A stretch of DNA of 14,712 bases from Prevotellaceae bacterium UBA4361 (GTDB lineage Bacteria; Bacteroidota; Bacteroidia; Bacteroidales; Bacteroidaceae): positions 17,459 to 32,170 of the forward strand of contig DGSN01000052.1 of NCBI GenBank assembly GCA_002393575.1, given 5' to 3'. The translations under genes and the position numbers were made by a program. Below the pieces are notes generated by a model. The model saw nothing but the letters and a program-made list of their open reading frames with translations, did not search any database and was not told where the DNA came from. Of the stretch, positions 1-6,774 are shown piece after piece (the first letter of the stretch is position 1; each line of letters opens with the position of its first letter).

Positions 1-152
1 TCGACTCTGAAAGAGTCGCCCATCTATGGCTGTTGGGGCACTCTTTCAGAGTGCATCTTGCCCAAACACCACCCGCAGGTCGTTCCGACCTACGGTTACT
101 GAGCGATGACGCCTTCAGCGTCAGAGGGTTACGCTATCCCAATATGATGGGA
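1..152. repeat. cluster of five mini-palindromes
   Basis: Five short hairpins lie in a row. They are 2-18 (CGACTCT, loop GAA), 38-54 (GCACTCT, loop TTC), 73-95 (CCGCAGGTCG, loop TTC, one mismatch), 107-123 (TGACGC, loop CTTCA) and 137-152 (TCCCA, loop of 6). The 13-bp core at 4-16 is the exact reverse complement of 40-52, so the first two hairpins also form a larger inverted repeat. No coding frame is supported. It lies downstream of oadB and could be a dispersed palindromic element or part of the 3' region of that transcript. The element family is not known to me. Confidence 0.7.
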
Positions 153-163
153 AAGTTTAGTTA

Positions 164-345
164 AGAATGAAGAATGAGGAATGAAGAATTATAAAATGAA
201 GAATTAAAAATGAAGAATGAAGAATATATTTTACCCTGTTCACTTGATGAGTAATTTTCATTCTTCATTCTTCATTTAGTTAGCGTAGCGCACATTGGCT
301 ACGCCGAGCTAAAGGTTCTTCATTCTTCATTTTTCATTCTTCATT
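164..345. repeat. ATGAAGA word repeats in inverted orientation around a hairpin
   Basis: The left side (164-226) is built from variants of the word AATGAAGAATGA. The right side (257-345) carries the same word in reverse complement. Positions 208-225 and 260-277 are an exact 18-bp inverted repeat. Inside the right block, 283-289 (GCGTAGC) pairs with 298-304 (GCTACGC) around an 8-nt loop. Transcripts of oadB read leftward into this region, so the hairpin could act in 3'-end formation. It lacks a clear U-tract, so a terminator is only a possibility. With the palindrome cluster to its left, this accounts for the gene-free stretch 1-350. Confidence 0.65.
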
Positions 346-350
346 TAAAT

Positions 351-1586
351 CTATGATAGGAACTTAATCAGCACACCTGCTGCTACAGCCGAGCCGATAA
401 CTCCTGAGATGTTCGACGACATGCAGTAGTTGAGTACATGGTTCTTTGGGTCGTACTTCGTAGCAATCTCGTTGCACACACGGCTTGCCATTGGCACAGC
501 CGAAAGACCCGTAGCACCGATGAGTGGATTGATTTTCTTCTTCACAAAGAGATTCATCAACTTCACCATGCTGATACCAGCAGTAATCGACAGTGCGAAA
601 GCAAGGAAACCACCAATGATGATGCCAATCGTAGTCCAGTTCAGGAATGCCTCAGCCGTCATCGTTGCTCCCACGCAGAGTCCGAGGAATACCGTTGCCG
701 TATTCATGATGGAGTTGGAAATCGTGTCGAACAAGCGACTTGTGTCCGAACCAATCTCCTTCAGCAAGTTACCAAACATCAGCATACCAATCAGGCTGAC
801 AGCCGTTGGCACGAAGATGGCAACAATCGTTGTCACAGCGATTGGGAAGATAATCTTGATGACGCGCATGTTCTTGATTTCGTTCTTTGCAGGGAACTTC
901 TTGTCCTGTTCCTTCATGTTAATCATCAGTTCCTTCTTCGAGCAAGTGAGTTTCACTACCAAAGGAATGATGACTGGCACCAAAGCCATGTAGCTATAGG
1001 CAGCAATGGCGATAGGTCCCAACAAGTGAGGAGCCAACTTGATAGTAGTGAAAATAGCCGTAGGACCATCAGCACCACCGATGATACCGAGACTGGCAGC
1101 TTCCTTCAGTGTGAAGCCCATCAGCACGGCACAAATCAGCACAAGGAAGATACCAAACTGAGCAGCAGCACCGAAAATCGCCAAGCGCAAGTTGCGAAGC
1201 ATTGGGCCAAAGTCGGTCAGCGCACCCACACCCATGAAGATGACTGGAGGCAAGAAGCCCGTCTTAATCAGCATGTAGTAGAGGAAATTCATCAGTCCCA
1301 GGTCGTGAGCGATGGCTGGCAACGACATTTCCCAAATGATGTAAGTCACTCCGTCCTTCACGATGGTGCCATCCTCAGCAGCTTGCAGCACACCCATGTC
1401 GCCACCAGGGAAGTTGGCGATGAGCACACCGAATCCAATCGGGATGAGCAGCAACGGCTCGTAATGTTTCACAATGCCCAAATACAAGAGCAAGAAGGCA
1501 ATGAGATACATCACGATGAACGACGGGTCAGCAATGATGTTGCTGAGCGCCGTCATTTCATATAGTTTCTGAAATATTTCAACCAT
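351..1586 (-). CDS. oadB: Na+-pumping oxaloacetate decarboxylase, beta subunit
   Basis: This 411-residue polytopic membrane protein is the beta subunit of the sodium-ion decarboxylase family (OadB/MmdB/GcdB). It decarboxylates the carboxybiotin formed by the alpha subunit and couples this to Na+ export. The family hallmark GGADGPTAIF is at 170-179, with D173 matching the essential Na+-site aspartate of the Klebsiella enzyme. Y199, N353, G357, S362 and R369 (in NPLIGATGLSAVP and just after) match its other functional residues by motif and spacing. Length fits the family (about 380-430). The start at 1586 gives MVEIFQKLYEMT; an internal Met at residue 11 is an alternative. It is the last gene of the set, 214 bp after oadA. 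OadB and MmdB are hard to tell apart from sequence alone; the OadA-type alpha subunit next door favours oxaloacetate. Confidence 0.93.
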   Translation of the reverse strand: MVEIFQKLYEMTALSNIIADPSFIVMYLIAFLLLYLGIVKHYEPLLLIPIGFGVLIANFPGGDMGVLQAAEDGTIVKDGVTYIIWEMSLPAIAHDLGLMNFLYYMLIKTGFLPPVIFMGVGALTDFGPMLRNLRLAIFGAAAQFGIFLVLICAVLMGFTLKEAASLGIIGGADGPTAIFTTIKLAPHLLGPIAIAAYSYMALVPVIIPLVVKLTCSKKELMINMKEQDKKFPAKNEIKNMRVIKIIFPIAVTTIVAIFVPTAVSLIGMLMFGNLLKEIGSDTSRLFDTISNSIMNTATVFLGLCVGATMTAEAFLNWTTIGIIIGGFLAFALSITAGISMVKLMNLFVKKKINPLIGATGLSAVPMASRVCNEIATKYDPKNHVLNYCMSSNISGVIGSAVAAGVLIKFLS

Positions 1587-1611
1587 TATTAATCAAGGTT
1601 TTTGAGTTTTT

Positions 1612-1692
1612 AATCAGGGATTTAAAGGATTTAGAAGGATTTTCGCTTACTACGTTGTTCCTTGTTCTTTGTCCTTTGTACTTAATCAAGGA
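1612..1692. repeat. intergenic word repeats, copy 1
   Basis: Positions 1612-1633 are an exact 22-bp sequence starting AATCAGGGATTTAAAGG that recurs at 3715-3736 and 3828-3849. Positions 1654-1683 match 3985-4014 at 29 of 30 bases (a TTGTCC/CTTTG-rich word). Both lie in the gap upstream of oadB. No coding potential or promoter was recognised here. Confidence 0.75.
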
Positions 1693-1700
1693 TTTTGAAT

Positions 1701-1780
1701 AGCCCCCTCCTGCTCCCCCAAGGGGGAGTGAAGAGCCATCCGGACGGCTTCTCCTCCCCTTGGGGAGGTTGGGAGGGGCT
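1701..1780. repeat. 80-bp GC-rich nested hairpin (REP/MITE-like)
   Basis: The outer arms AGCCCCCTCC (1701-1710) and GGGAGGGGCT (1771-1780) pair imperfectly. Each arm also holds its own palindrome (CTCCCCCAAGGGGGAG at 1713-1728; CTCCCCTTGGGGAG at 1754-1767). The centre 1734-1749 (AGCCATCCGGACGGCT) is a third palindrome with one mismatched pair. It sits between oadA and oadB, so it would be transcribed as a strong hairpin. It is not followed by a U-tract on the minus strand, so it looks more like an inserted palindromic element or an mRNA-processing or stability hairpin than a terminator. Confidence 0.75.
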
Positions 1781-1800
1781 GCTGTTCATTTTTACTTTTA

Positions 1801-3642
1801 TCATCCAATTTTCATGATGACATCGTCTTCTTCCACTGAGTCACCCGAATTCACGAGGATGGCTGTGATGACACCGTCGCGGTCAGCCTTGATGGCGTTG
1901 TAAGTCTTCATCGCCTCGATGTAACCTACCACGTCGCCTTCCTTCACAGCGTCACCCACGTTCTTAGGCTGTTCGTTGCTGTCCTTCACACGGTAGAACT
2001 TACCTTCCAGCGGAGCCAGCAAGTCTGCACCTTCGCCAGCTGGAGCAGCAGGAGCTGTGCCACCAGCAGCTGGAGCAGGCACCTCACCGCCGTATGCAAT
2101 ATCCACCTTGTAGTTCTGCCCGTTCACATTCACTGTGATGCTCTTAGGCAACTCGACAGCACCAGCAGCAGGAGCATTCTTGGCAGCCTTGCGCTTAGCC
2201 AAGTCAGCCTCAAAGTCAGCCTTTGCCTTACCACTCTTGTATGCCTCATACTGAGTTGGGTGCATCGAGTACTCGAAGAGTTCTTCATCATCCTCACCGA
2301 GTTCCCAACCCTTCTCCTGCATACGCTTGCGATAGTCGTCCAAATCGTCAGGGTAGTTCTCCTGAGGGTCTGTGTCGAGGAATTGGCGACCTTCAGCCTT
2401 TGCCATTTCCACCAGCTCTGGAGCCACAGGACCAGGCAGACGACCAGCCTTGCCGAGAATCATGTCCCAAATCGTGTCGGCAATCATCGACCAGCGTTCC
2501 TTACCCTTCTCCATCTGAATCACATTCATCAACGCCAGGTTCTTCACGTACTGGCTGAACGGAGTCACCAAGCAAGGATAACCCACCTTTGGCCAAACGT
2601 ATGCCACCTCGTCGAACAGCTTAATCAGCAGCTCGTCGGTCGAGAGTTCCTTCTCGCCATGCTTCACCTTCCACTTGTTCAGCGAAGCAAGGTTTTCCTC
2701 CAAGTCGGTCATCAGCGAACCCATCATGCCACCAGGCAGTCCTGGCTTCACAAGCAACGAGTTGTTGATGCGGTTCAGTTCAGGGCAATAATAGCCAAGA
2801 AAGTCGTCCATCATCTCCTGAATCTGTGAGCGCACCTCCATGTAAGCCTCCATGTTGATGTCCTTCACCTTGAAGCCAGCGTCCTTCAGCATCTCCTGCA
2901 CGGCGATGATGTCAGCATGGCCTGTACCCCATGCCAATGGAGCCACAGCCGTATCCACATAGTCACAACCGTTCTTGCACACTTCCAGAATGCTTGCCAT
3001 GTTGAAGCCAGGACCCGAGTGCGAGTGATACTGAATCACGATGTCCTTCTTATATGCCTTGATGCCAGCCACAATCTTGCCCAATGAGTCAGGGCGACCG
3101 ATGCCAGCCATGTCCTTCAGACAGATTTCGTCGGCACCAGCATCAATGAGTTCCTTGGCAAGATTCACATAGTATTCCACGGTGTGGATAGGCGAATGTG
3201 TTATGCAGAGCGATGCCTGAGCAATCATGCCCGCAGCCTTCGCATACTTGATGGAAGGAATGATATTGCGCGTGTCGTTCAGACCGCAGAAAATGCGAGT
3301 GATGTCAGTTCCTTGCGCCTTCTTCACCTTGTAGAAAAGCTGACGCAAGTCCTTCGGACATGGACTCATGCGCAGTGCGTTCAGCGCACGGTCCAGCATG
3401 TGCGTCTGAATGCCAGCCTCATGGAAAGGCTTGGTCCACTGACGCACAGACTTGTTCGGATTCTCACCATACAAAAGGTTGACCTGTTCAAAACCACCGC
3501 CGTTTGTTTCCACGCGGTCGAAGCATCCCATCTTGATAATAGCAGGAGCCACCTTTACCAGCTGATCTACACGAGGCTGGTACTTGCCAGCACTCTGCCA
3601 CATATCGCGGAAGACCAGACTAAATTTTACTTCTTTTGCCAT
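1801..3642 (-). CDS. oadA: oxaloacetate decarboxylase alpha subunit: carboxyltransferase plus biotin carrier
   Basis: This 613-residue cytoplasmic protein moves the C4 carboxyl group of oxaloacetate to biotin, releasing pyruvate. An N-terminal DRE-TIM barrel carboxyltransferase domain carries LVFRDMWQS (9-17, with D13 and Q16 in the catalytic RDxxQ pattern). EICLKDMAG (172-180) supplies K176, the lysine that is carboxylated in this family, and YHSHSG (205-210) supplies metal ligands H206 and H208. The conserved PYC/OADA domain follows to about 470. An Ala/Pro-rich linker (about 518-538) leads to a biotinyl domain (about 539-613) with EAMKT and biotinylated K579; the usual Met after this Lys is Thr. 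The sequence resembles pyruvate carboxylase subunit B, but oadG and oadB neighbours point to the Na+ pump. The start MAKEVKFSL puts the catalytic Asp at the normal distance from the N-terminus. Confidence 0.93.
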   Translation of the reverse strand: MAKEVKFSLVFRDMWQSAGKYQPRVDQLVKVAPAIIKMGCFDRVETNGGGFEQVNLLYGENPNKSVRQWTKPFHEAGIQTHMLDRALNALRMSPCPKDLRQLFYKVKKAQGTDITRIFCGLNDTRNIIPSIKYAKAAGMIAQASLCITHSPIHTVEYYVNLAKELIDAGADEICLKDMAGIGRPDSLGKIVAGIKAYKKDIVIQYHSHSGPGFNMASILEVCKNGCDYVDTAVAPLAWGTGHADIIAVQEMLKDAGFKVKDINMEAYMEVRSQIQEMMDDFLGYYCPELNRINNSLLVKPGLPGGMMGSLMTDLEENLASLNKWKVKHGEKELSTDELLIKLFDEVAYVWPKVGYPCLVTPFSQYVKNLALMNVIQMEKGKERWSMIADTIWDMILGKAGRLPGPVAPELVEMAKAEGRQFLDTDPQENYPDDLDDYRKRMQEKGWELGEDDEELFEYSMHPTQYEAYKSGKAKADFEADLAKRKAAKNAPAAGAVELPKSITVNVNGQNYKVDIAYGGEVPAPAAGGTAPAAPAGEGADLLAPLEGKFYRVKDSNEQPKNVGDAVKEGDVVGYIEAMKTYNAIKADRDGVITAILVNSGDSVEEDDVIMKIG

Positions 3643-3680
3643 CTTAATGATATATGATATTATTGTTGTTGTTTCTTATC

Positions 3681-3696
3681 AGTACAAGTTTGTACT
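3681..3696. promoter_or_regulatory. 16-bp palindrome upstream of oadA
   Basis: AGTACAAGTTTGTACT has perfect 7-bp arms (AGTACAA / TTGTACT) and a 2-bp centre, about 40 bp upstream of the oadA start. The size and symmetry suit a dimeric DNA-binding protein. No clear TAnnTTTG box was found on the minus strand beside it, so an operator role is inference. Confidence 0.35.
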
Positions 3697-3697
3697 T

Positions 3698-4014
3698 CGT
3701 TGTCCTTTGTCCTTAATCAGGGATTTAAAGGATTTATTGGTAAGTTAAAAATTAAAAATTAAAAATTAAAAATGCCATCCGGAACTATCGCTTCACGCTT
3801 CACACTTCACGCTTCACGATAAACACAAATCAGGGATTTAAAGGATTTAAAGGATTATTAGAGAGTTAAAAATTAATAAGTTTTATGTCTAAGGTCTGAG
3901 GTCTAAGGACTAAGGTCGCCTTTGACCTTTGACTTTCGACCTTTGACTTTTTTAATTTTTAACTTTTAATTTTTAACTTACCAAGTTGTTCCTTGTCCTT
4001 TGTCCTTTGTACTT
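3698..4014. repeat. intergenic block of mixed word repeats
   Basis: This block fills most of the 375-bp gap between oadG and oadA. In order: a TTGTCC/CTTTG word (3698-3714), the 22-bp repeat (3715-3736), TTAAAAA words (3742-3772), CTTCACG words (3790-3818), a second 22-bp repeat (3828-3849), GGTCTAAGG words (3887-3916), TTTGACC words (3919-3950), TTAATTTTTAAC words (3953-3980) and the 30-bp copy at 3985-4014. Positions 3737-3757 and 3964-3984 are an exact 21-bp inverted repeat enclosing much of the block. No open frame or RNA gene is supported. Confidence 0.8.
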
Positions 4015-4017
4015 GAT

Positions 4018-4287
4018 TTAGACTTTCTCAATCTTCTTCACTTGTCCTTTGCCACCCGTCAACTGGTTCACAGCCGCAGCGATGATTGCCTTCGTCTGTG
4101 CATCCACTGCCGATGCGCCACTGCTCATCACAGCCATTTTCTTCTGAGGAACCTGTTCTGCTGGTGCAAACCTATTCACAAGAGCTATCAGACCCTTGCC
4201 CAAGTAAATCACAATCAGCAGAATCAGAAACACTGTCAACATACCCACAACCAAGAGTTGGAGGGCTTCAACCATACCATTTTCCAT
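4018..4287 (-). CDS. oadG: oxaloacetate decarboxylase gamma subunit
   Basis: This 89-residue protein is the small membrane subunit of the Na+ decarboxylase. In characterised enzymes it helps hold the alpha carboxyltransferase to the beta channel. One N-terminal membrane segment (about 9-30, LQLLVVGMLTVFLILLIVIY) is followed by GKGLIALVNRF, a pattern typical of OadG, then a hydrophilic tail (AIIAAAVNQLTG at about 68-79). Similarity within OadG is low in general, so the call rests on size, topology, the GMLTVFLILL segment and position ahead of oadA and oadB. The start MENGMVEALQ is preferred; Met5 is possible. It is the first gene of the set and has its own promoter. Confidence 0.85.
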   Translation of the reverse strand: MENGMVEALQLLVVGMLTVFLILLIVIYLGKGLIALVNRFAPAEQVPQKKMAVMSSGASAVDAQTKAIIAAAVNQLTGGKGQVKKIEKV

Positions 4288-4389
4288 AAAGCTAATATAG
4301 TTATATGTTCATTAATGATTTTGTTAAAAACACTCTTTTTACATTTCCCGTCCCTTCCATGCCATCCACCGACGCATGAAAAGTTCTTG

Positions 4390-4420
4390 CAAATGTACTC
4401 AAAAATCAGAATATGATAAA
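4390..4420 (-). promoter_or_regulatory. promoter for oadG (and probably oadA, oadB)
   Basis: Read on the minus strand, TACATTTG (4397 to 4390) matches the Bacteroidetes -7 box TAnnTTTG. TTTA (4420 to 4417) sits exactly 19 nt upstream where TTTG is expected at -33. Transcription would start near 4383 and leave a leader of about 95 nt before the oadG start. Inferred from the consensus only. Confidence 0.6.
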
Positions 4421-4522
4421 ACTTTTCCCTTACTATTTTATCCATTCACTTAAAAAAGCGATATGCAACGCCCGCACCTTCGTCAAAGTGAAAACGAAAT
4501 CACGCCACTCGAAACGTGAACT

Positions 4523-4610
4523 TTCGCCGTTGGGGAATTGCACCTGCGCGATTGGGGACGTACTCATGCGCGAGTGGGGACTAACTCAAACGCGAGTGGG
4601 GACAAACTCA
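4523..4610. repeat. four 22-bp tandem repeats
   Basis: Units lie at 4523-4544 (divergent, about 14 of 22 matching), 4545-4566, 4567-4588 and 4589-4610. The last three differ from their neighbour at 3 of 22 positions. The shared core is GCGAGTGGGGAC with ACTCA at the end. Inverted core fragments follow at 4615-4624 and 4637-4646, and 4551-4558 (ATTGGGGA) is complementary to 4639-4646. There are no spacers, so it is not a CRISPR array. It lies between the two divergent promoters, where iterated protein sites would make sense, but no binding protein is known to me. Confidence 0.7.
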
Positions 4611-4652
4611 AGTTCATCCCCATTAAAAATTCAGACAATCCCCAATGGCATG

Positions 4653-4690
4653 GATTCAATACGTAGAACACGTGTTCTCAGAGTTGAATC
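4653..4690. promoter_or_regulatory. 38-bp two-tier dyad around a 14-bp perfect palindrome
   Basis: The core AGAACACGTGTTCT (4665-4678) is a perfect palindrome with CACGTG in the centre. Flanking arms GATTCAA (4653-4659) and TTGAATC (4684-4690) are perfect complements, with 5 nt between each arm and the core, so both tiers share one centre. TACGTAGAA (4660-4668) recurs directly at 4696-4704. The concentric symmetry suggests an operator or cruciform in the divergent control region. The function is inferred. Confidence 0.5.
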
Positions 4691-4788
4691 TGCGGTACGT
4701 AGAAACAGACGAAACGCTGTCCCTGCGTTAAATGTTCTTAAATATTTATTTTCAGCAAGGATTTTTAGATTTAATTAGATGTTGCAAG

Positions 4789-4820
4789 GCATGTTTTTAC
4801 ATGCGAAAGTGTTAATTTTG
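4789..4820 (+). promoter_or_regulatory. moxR/bat promoter box with overlapping inverted repeat
   Basis: TAATTTTG (4813-4820) fits the -7 consensus TAnnTTTG and lies about 34 bp before the moxR start. The -33 position holds CATG, a poor match to TTTG. That same spot is inside a perfect inverted repeat GCATGT-TTTT-ACATGC (4789-4804). A weak -33 box covered by a dyad is the layout expected for a regulated promoter. Transcription would start near 4827. Confidence 0.5.
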
Positions 4821-4854
4821 CAGCCGAAAAAAAATAAAGACCAAAAAATATACT

Positions 4855-5850
4855 ATGGCAGAAGCTATTGACATTCGTGAACTCAACGAACGTATAGAAA
4901 GAGAAAGTTCTTTCGTAACCAATCTGGTAACGGGTATGAATCAGGCAATCATCGGACAGAAGCACCTGGTGGAATCACTCCTCATCGGTCTGCTGTCAGA
5001 CGGCCATGTGCTGCTGGAAGGTGTGCCAGGACTCGCCAAGACGAAAGCCATCAAGACGCTGGCAGCTCTCATTGATGCAAAGTTCAGCCGCATCCAGTTC
5101 ACTCCCGACCTTCTCCCTGCCGATGTAATCGGTACGATGATTTACAATCAGAAGGAAAGCCGATTCGAGGCAAAGCAGGGACCTATCTTCGCCAATTTCG
5201 TGTTGGCAGATGAAATCAACCGTGCGCCAGCCAAGGTGCAGAGCGCACTCCTCGAAGCCATGCAGGAACGCCAAGTGACGCTTTCGACAACGACGTACCA
5301 GCTCCCTGCCCCATTCCTCGTGCTCGCCACGCAGAACCCTATCGAGCAGGAAGGTACGTACCCTCTGCCTGAGGCTCAGGTGGACCGTTTCATGCTGAAA
5401 GTGGTCATCGACTATCCTAAGTTGGAAGAAGAGAAGAAAATCATCCGACAGAACATCGCTGCGGAGAAGACGGTGATTCGTCCTATCATGGGCACAGGAG
5501 AGATTGAGTCGGCTCGCAAGGTGGTGAGCCAAGTGTATCTTGACGAGAAGATTGAGCAATACATTGCCGACATCGTGTTTGCAACTCGTTATCCAGACAA
5601 GTACGGCCTGAAGGACCTGACGGGACTCATCAACTTCGGTGCATCGCCTCGTGCTTCCATCAACTTGGCTCTGGCTGCCCGTGCCTTTGCTTTCATCAAG
5701 CATCGTGGCTACGTGATTCCAGAGGACATCCGCGCCGTGGCTCACGACGTGCTCCGTCACCGCATCGGTCTGACTTACGAGGCTGAAGCCACGAACGTGA
5801 CGCAGGAGGAAATCATCAGCAAGATTATTAATAAGGTGGAAGTGCCTTAA
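4855..5850 (+). CDS. moxR: MoxR-family AAA+ ATPase
   Basis: This 331-residue cytoplasmic protein belongs to the MoxR branch of AAA+ ATPases, thought to act as chaperones that mature or remodel partners encoded beside them, often von Willebrand-domain proteins. Walker A is GVPGLAKT (56-63, with Ala before the Lys as is usual in MoxR), Walker B is FVLADE (115-120), sensor 1 is in ATQNP (158-162) and the arginine finger region is EAQVDRF (173-179, R178). A C-terminal lid domain follows (about 220-331). Length is typical. It opens the plus-strand operon, 48 bp ahead of the DUF58 gene, and the ATG at 4855 follows an A-rich leader with no Shine-Dalgarno. Confidence 0.93.
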   Translation: MAEAIDIRELNERIERESSFVTNLVTGMNQAIIGQKHLVESLLIGLLSDGHVLLEGVPGLAKTKAIKTLAALIDAKFSRIQFTPDLLPADVIGTMIYNQKESRFEAKQGPIFANFVLADEINRAPAKVQSALLEAMQERQVTLSTTTYQLPAPFLVLATQNPIEQEGTYPLPEAQVDRFMLKVVIDYPKLEEEKKIIRQNIAAEKTVIRPIMGTGEIESARKVVSQVYLDEKIEQYIADIVFATRYPDKYGLKDLTGLINFGASPRASINLALAARAFAFIKHRGYVIPEDIRAVAHDVLRHRIGLTYEAEATNVTQEEIISKIINKVEVP

Positions 5851-5852
5851 TG

Positions 5853-5872
5853 CAAGACACAGAAGTGTCTTG
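5853..5872 (+). other. hairpin in the moxR-DUF58 gap
   Basis: CAAGACAC, loop AGAA, GTGTCTTG form a perfect 8-bp stem three bases after the moxR stop codon. No T-run follows (AACAGTAATAATAAAG), so it is not a classical terminator. It could be an attenuator or a processing or stability hairpin separating moxR from the rest of the message. Confidence 0.5.
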
Positions 5873-5898
5873 AACAGTAATAATAAAGAAAATGAGGA

Positions 5899-6774
5899 AT
5901 GATGGATACTGAAGAACTACTGAAACGCGTGAGGCGCATCGAGATTAAGACTCGAGGACTCTCCAGCAATATCTTCGCCGGCGAATACCACTCGGCATTC
6001 AAGGGCAGAGGTATGGCTTTCAGCGAGGTGCGCGAATACCAGTATGGCGACGACGTGCGCGACATCGACTGGAACGTGACGGCTCGACTGGACAAGCCAT
6101 ACGTGAAGGTGTTTGAAGAGGAACGAGAGCTGACGGTGATTCTCATGGTCGATGTGTCAGGCAGTTTGGACTTCGGTACGTCGCAGCAAACGAAACGCGA
6201 GATGGCAACAGAAATTGCTGCCACTCTTGCTTTCTCTGCCATTCAGAACAACGACAAGATAGGTGTGATTTTCTTCTCGGACAAAATTGAAAAGTTCATC
6301 CCGCCCAAGAAAGGACGCAAGCACATCCTCTTCATCATCCGCGAACTGCTTACCTTCCAGCCCGAAAGCACCCGCACGAACATTGGCAACGCCGTTGAAT
6401 TCATGACGAACGCCATCAAGAAACGCTGTACGGTGTTCTTACTGAGCGACTTCTTCGACCCGAAGGACTATTCTCAGCAACTCATCATCGCGAACAGGAA
6501 GCACGACGTGTGTGCCCTGCAAATCTATGACCAGCGTATGCAGGAAATCCCAGACGTGGGTCTGATGAAGGTGCGCGACACGGAAACGGGCAACGAAATG
6601 TATATCGACACATCGTCGAAAGCAGTACGCACGGCTCACCACGAATGGTGGATTCAGAACCAGGCACGGCTCAACGAGGTGCTCACCCACTCCAACATCG
6701 ACTGCACGCATCTCCGCACCGACGAGGACTACGTGAAAGGACTGATGGGACTGTTCAAGCGGAGAGGGAAATAA
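5899..6774 (+). CDS. DUF58 protein with von Willebrand-like fold
   Basis: This 291-residue protein is a member of DUF58, commonly encoded next to MoxR. The family signature is present: GRGMAFSEVREYQYGDD (about 36-52), then VRDIDWNVTARLDKPYVK (53-70). After it comes a MIDAS-like DVSGS (94-98) at the end of a hydrophobic strand (LTVILMVDVSGS), as in metal-binding von Willebrand A domains; FLLSDFFD (about 169-176) is a likely second metal-site strand. No membrane segment or signal peptide is seen, so it is likely cytosolic and a candidate direct partner of MoxR. Tandem Met codons at 5899 and 5902 make the exact start uncertain by one residue. The molecular function is unknown. Confidence 0.88.
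   Translation: MMDTEELLKRVRRIEIKTRGLSSNIFAGEYHSAFKGRGMAFSEVREYQYGDDVRDIDWNVTARLDKPYVKVFEEERELTVILMVDVSGSLDFGTSQQTKREMATEIAATLAFSAIQNNDKIGVIFFSDKIEKFIPPKKGRKHILFIIRELLTFQPESTRTNIGNAVEFMTNAIKKRCTVFLLSDFFDPKDYSQQLIIANRKHDVCALQIYDQRMQEIPDVGLMKVRDTETGNEMYIDTSSKAVRTAHHEWWIQNQARLNEVLTHSNIDCTHLRTDEDYVKGLMGLFKRRGK

Noticed and set aside
438..1565. Plus-strand open frame of 375 codons opposite oadB
   Set aside because: Its product is rich in His, Gln, Asn and Arg with no domain, and it mirrors the codon bias of oadB, whose functional residues are intact.
1701..1780. Rho-independent terminator between oadA and oadB
   Set aside because: The hairpin is strong but the minus-strand sequence after it (ATTCAAAATCC) is not a U-tract, and oadB needs read-through or its own promoter, which I could not find.
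4523..4610. CRISPR array
   Set aside because: The repeats are directly adjacent with no spacers and no cas gene is nearby.
4413..4778. Plus-strand open frame of 121 codons in the divergent region
   Set aside because: It runs through the 22-bp tandem repeats (not a multiple of 3) and the nested dyad, and the product has no recognisable domain.
5853..5872. Intrinsic terminator after moxR
   Set aside because: The stem is good but no T-run follows, and the next gene starts 27 bp later on the same strand.
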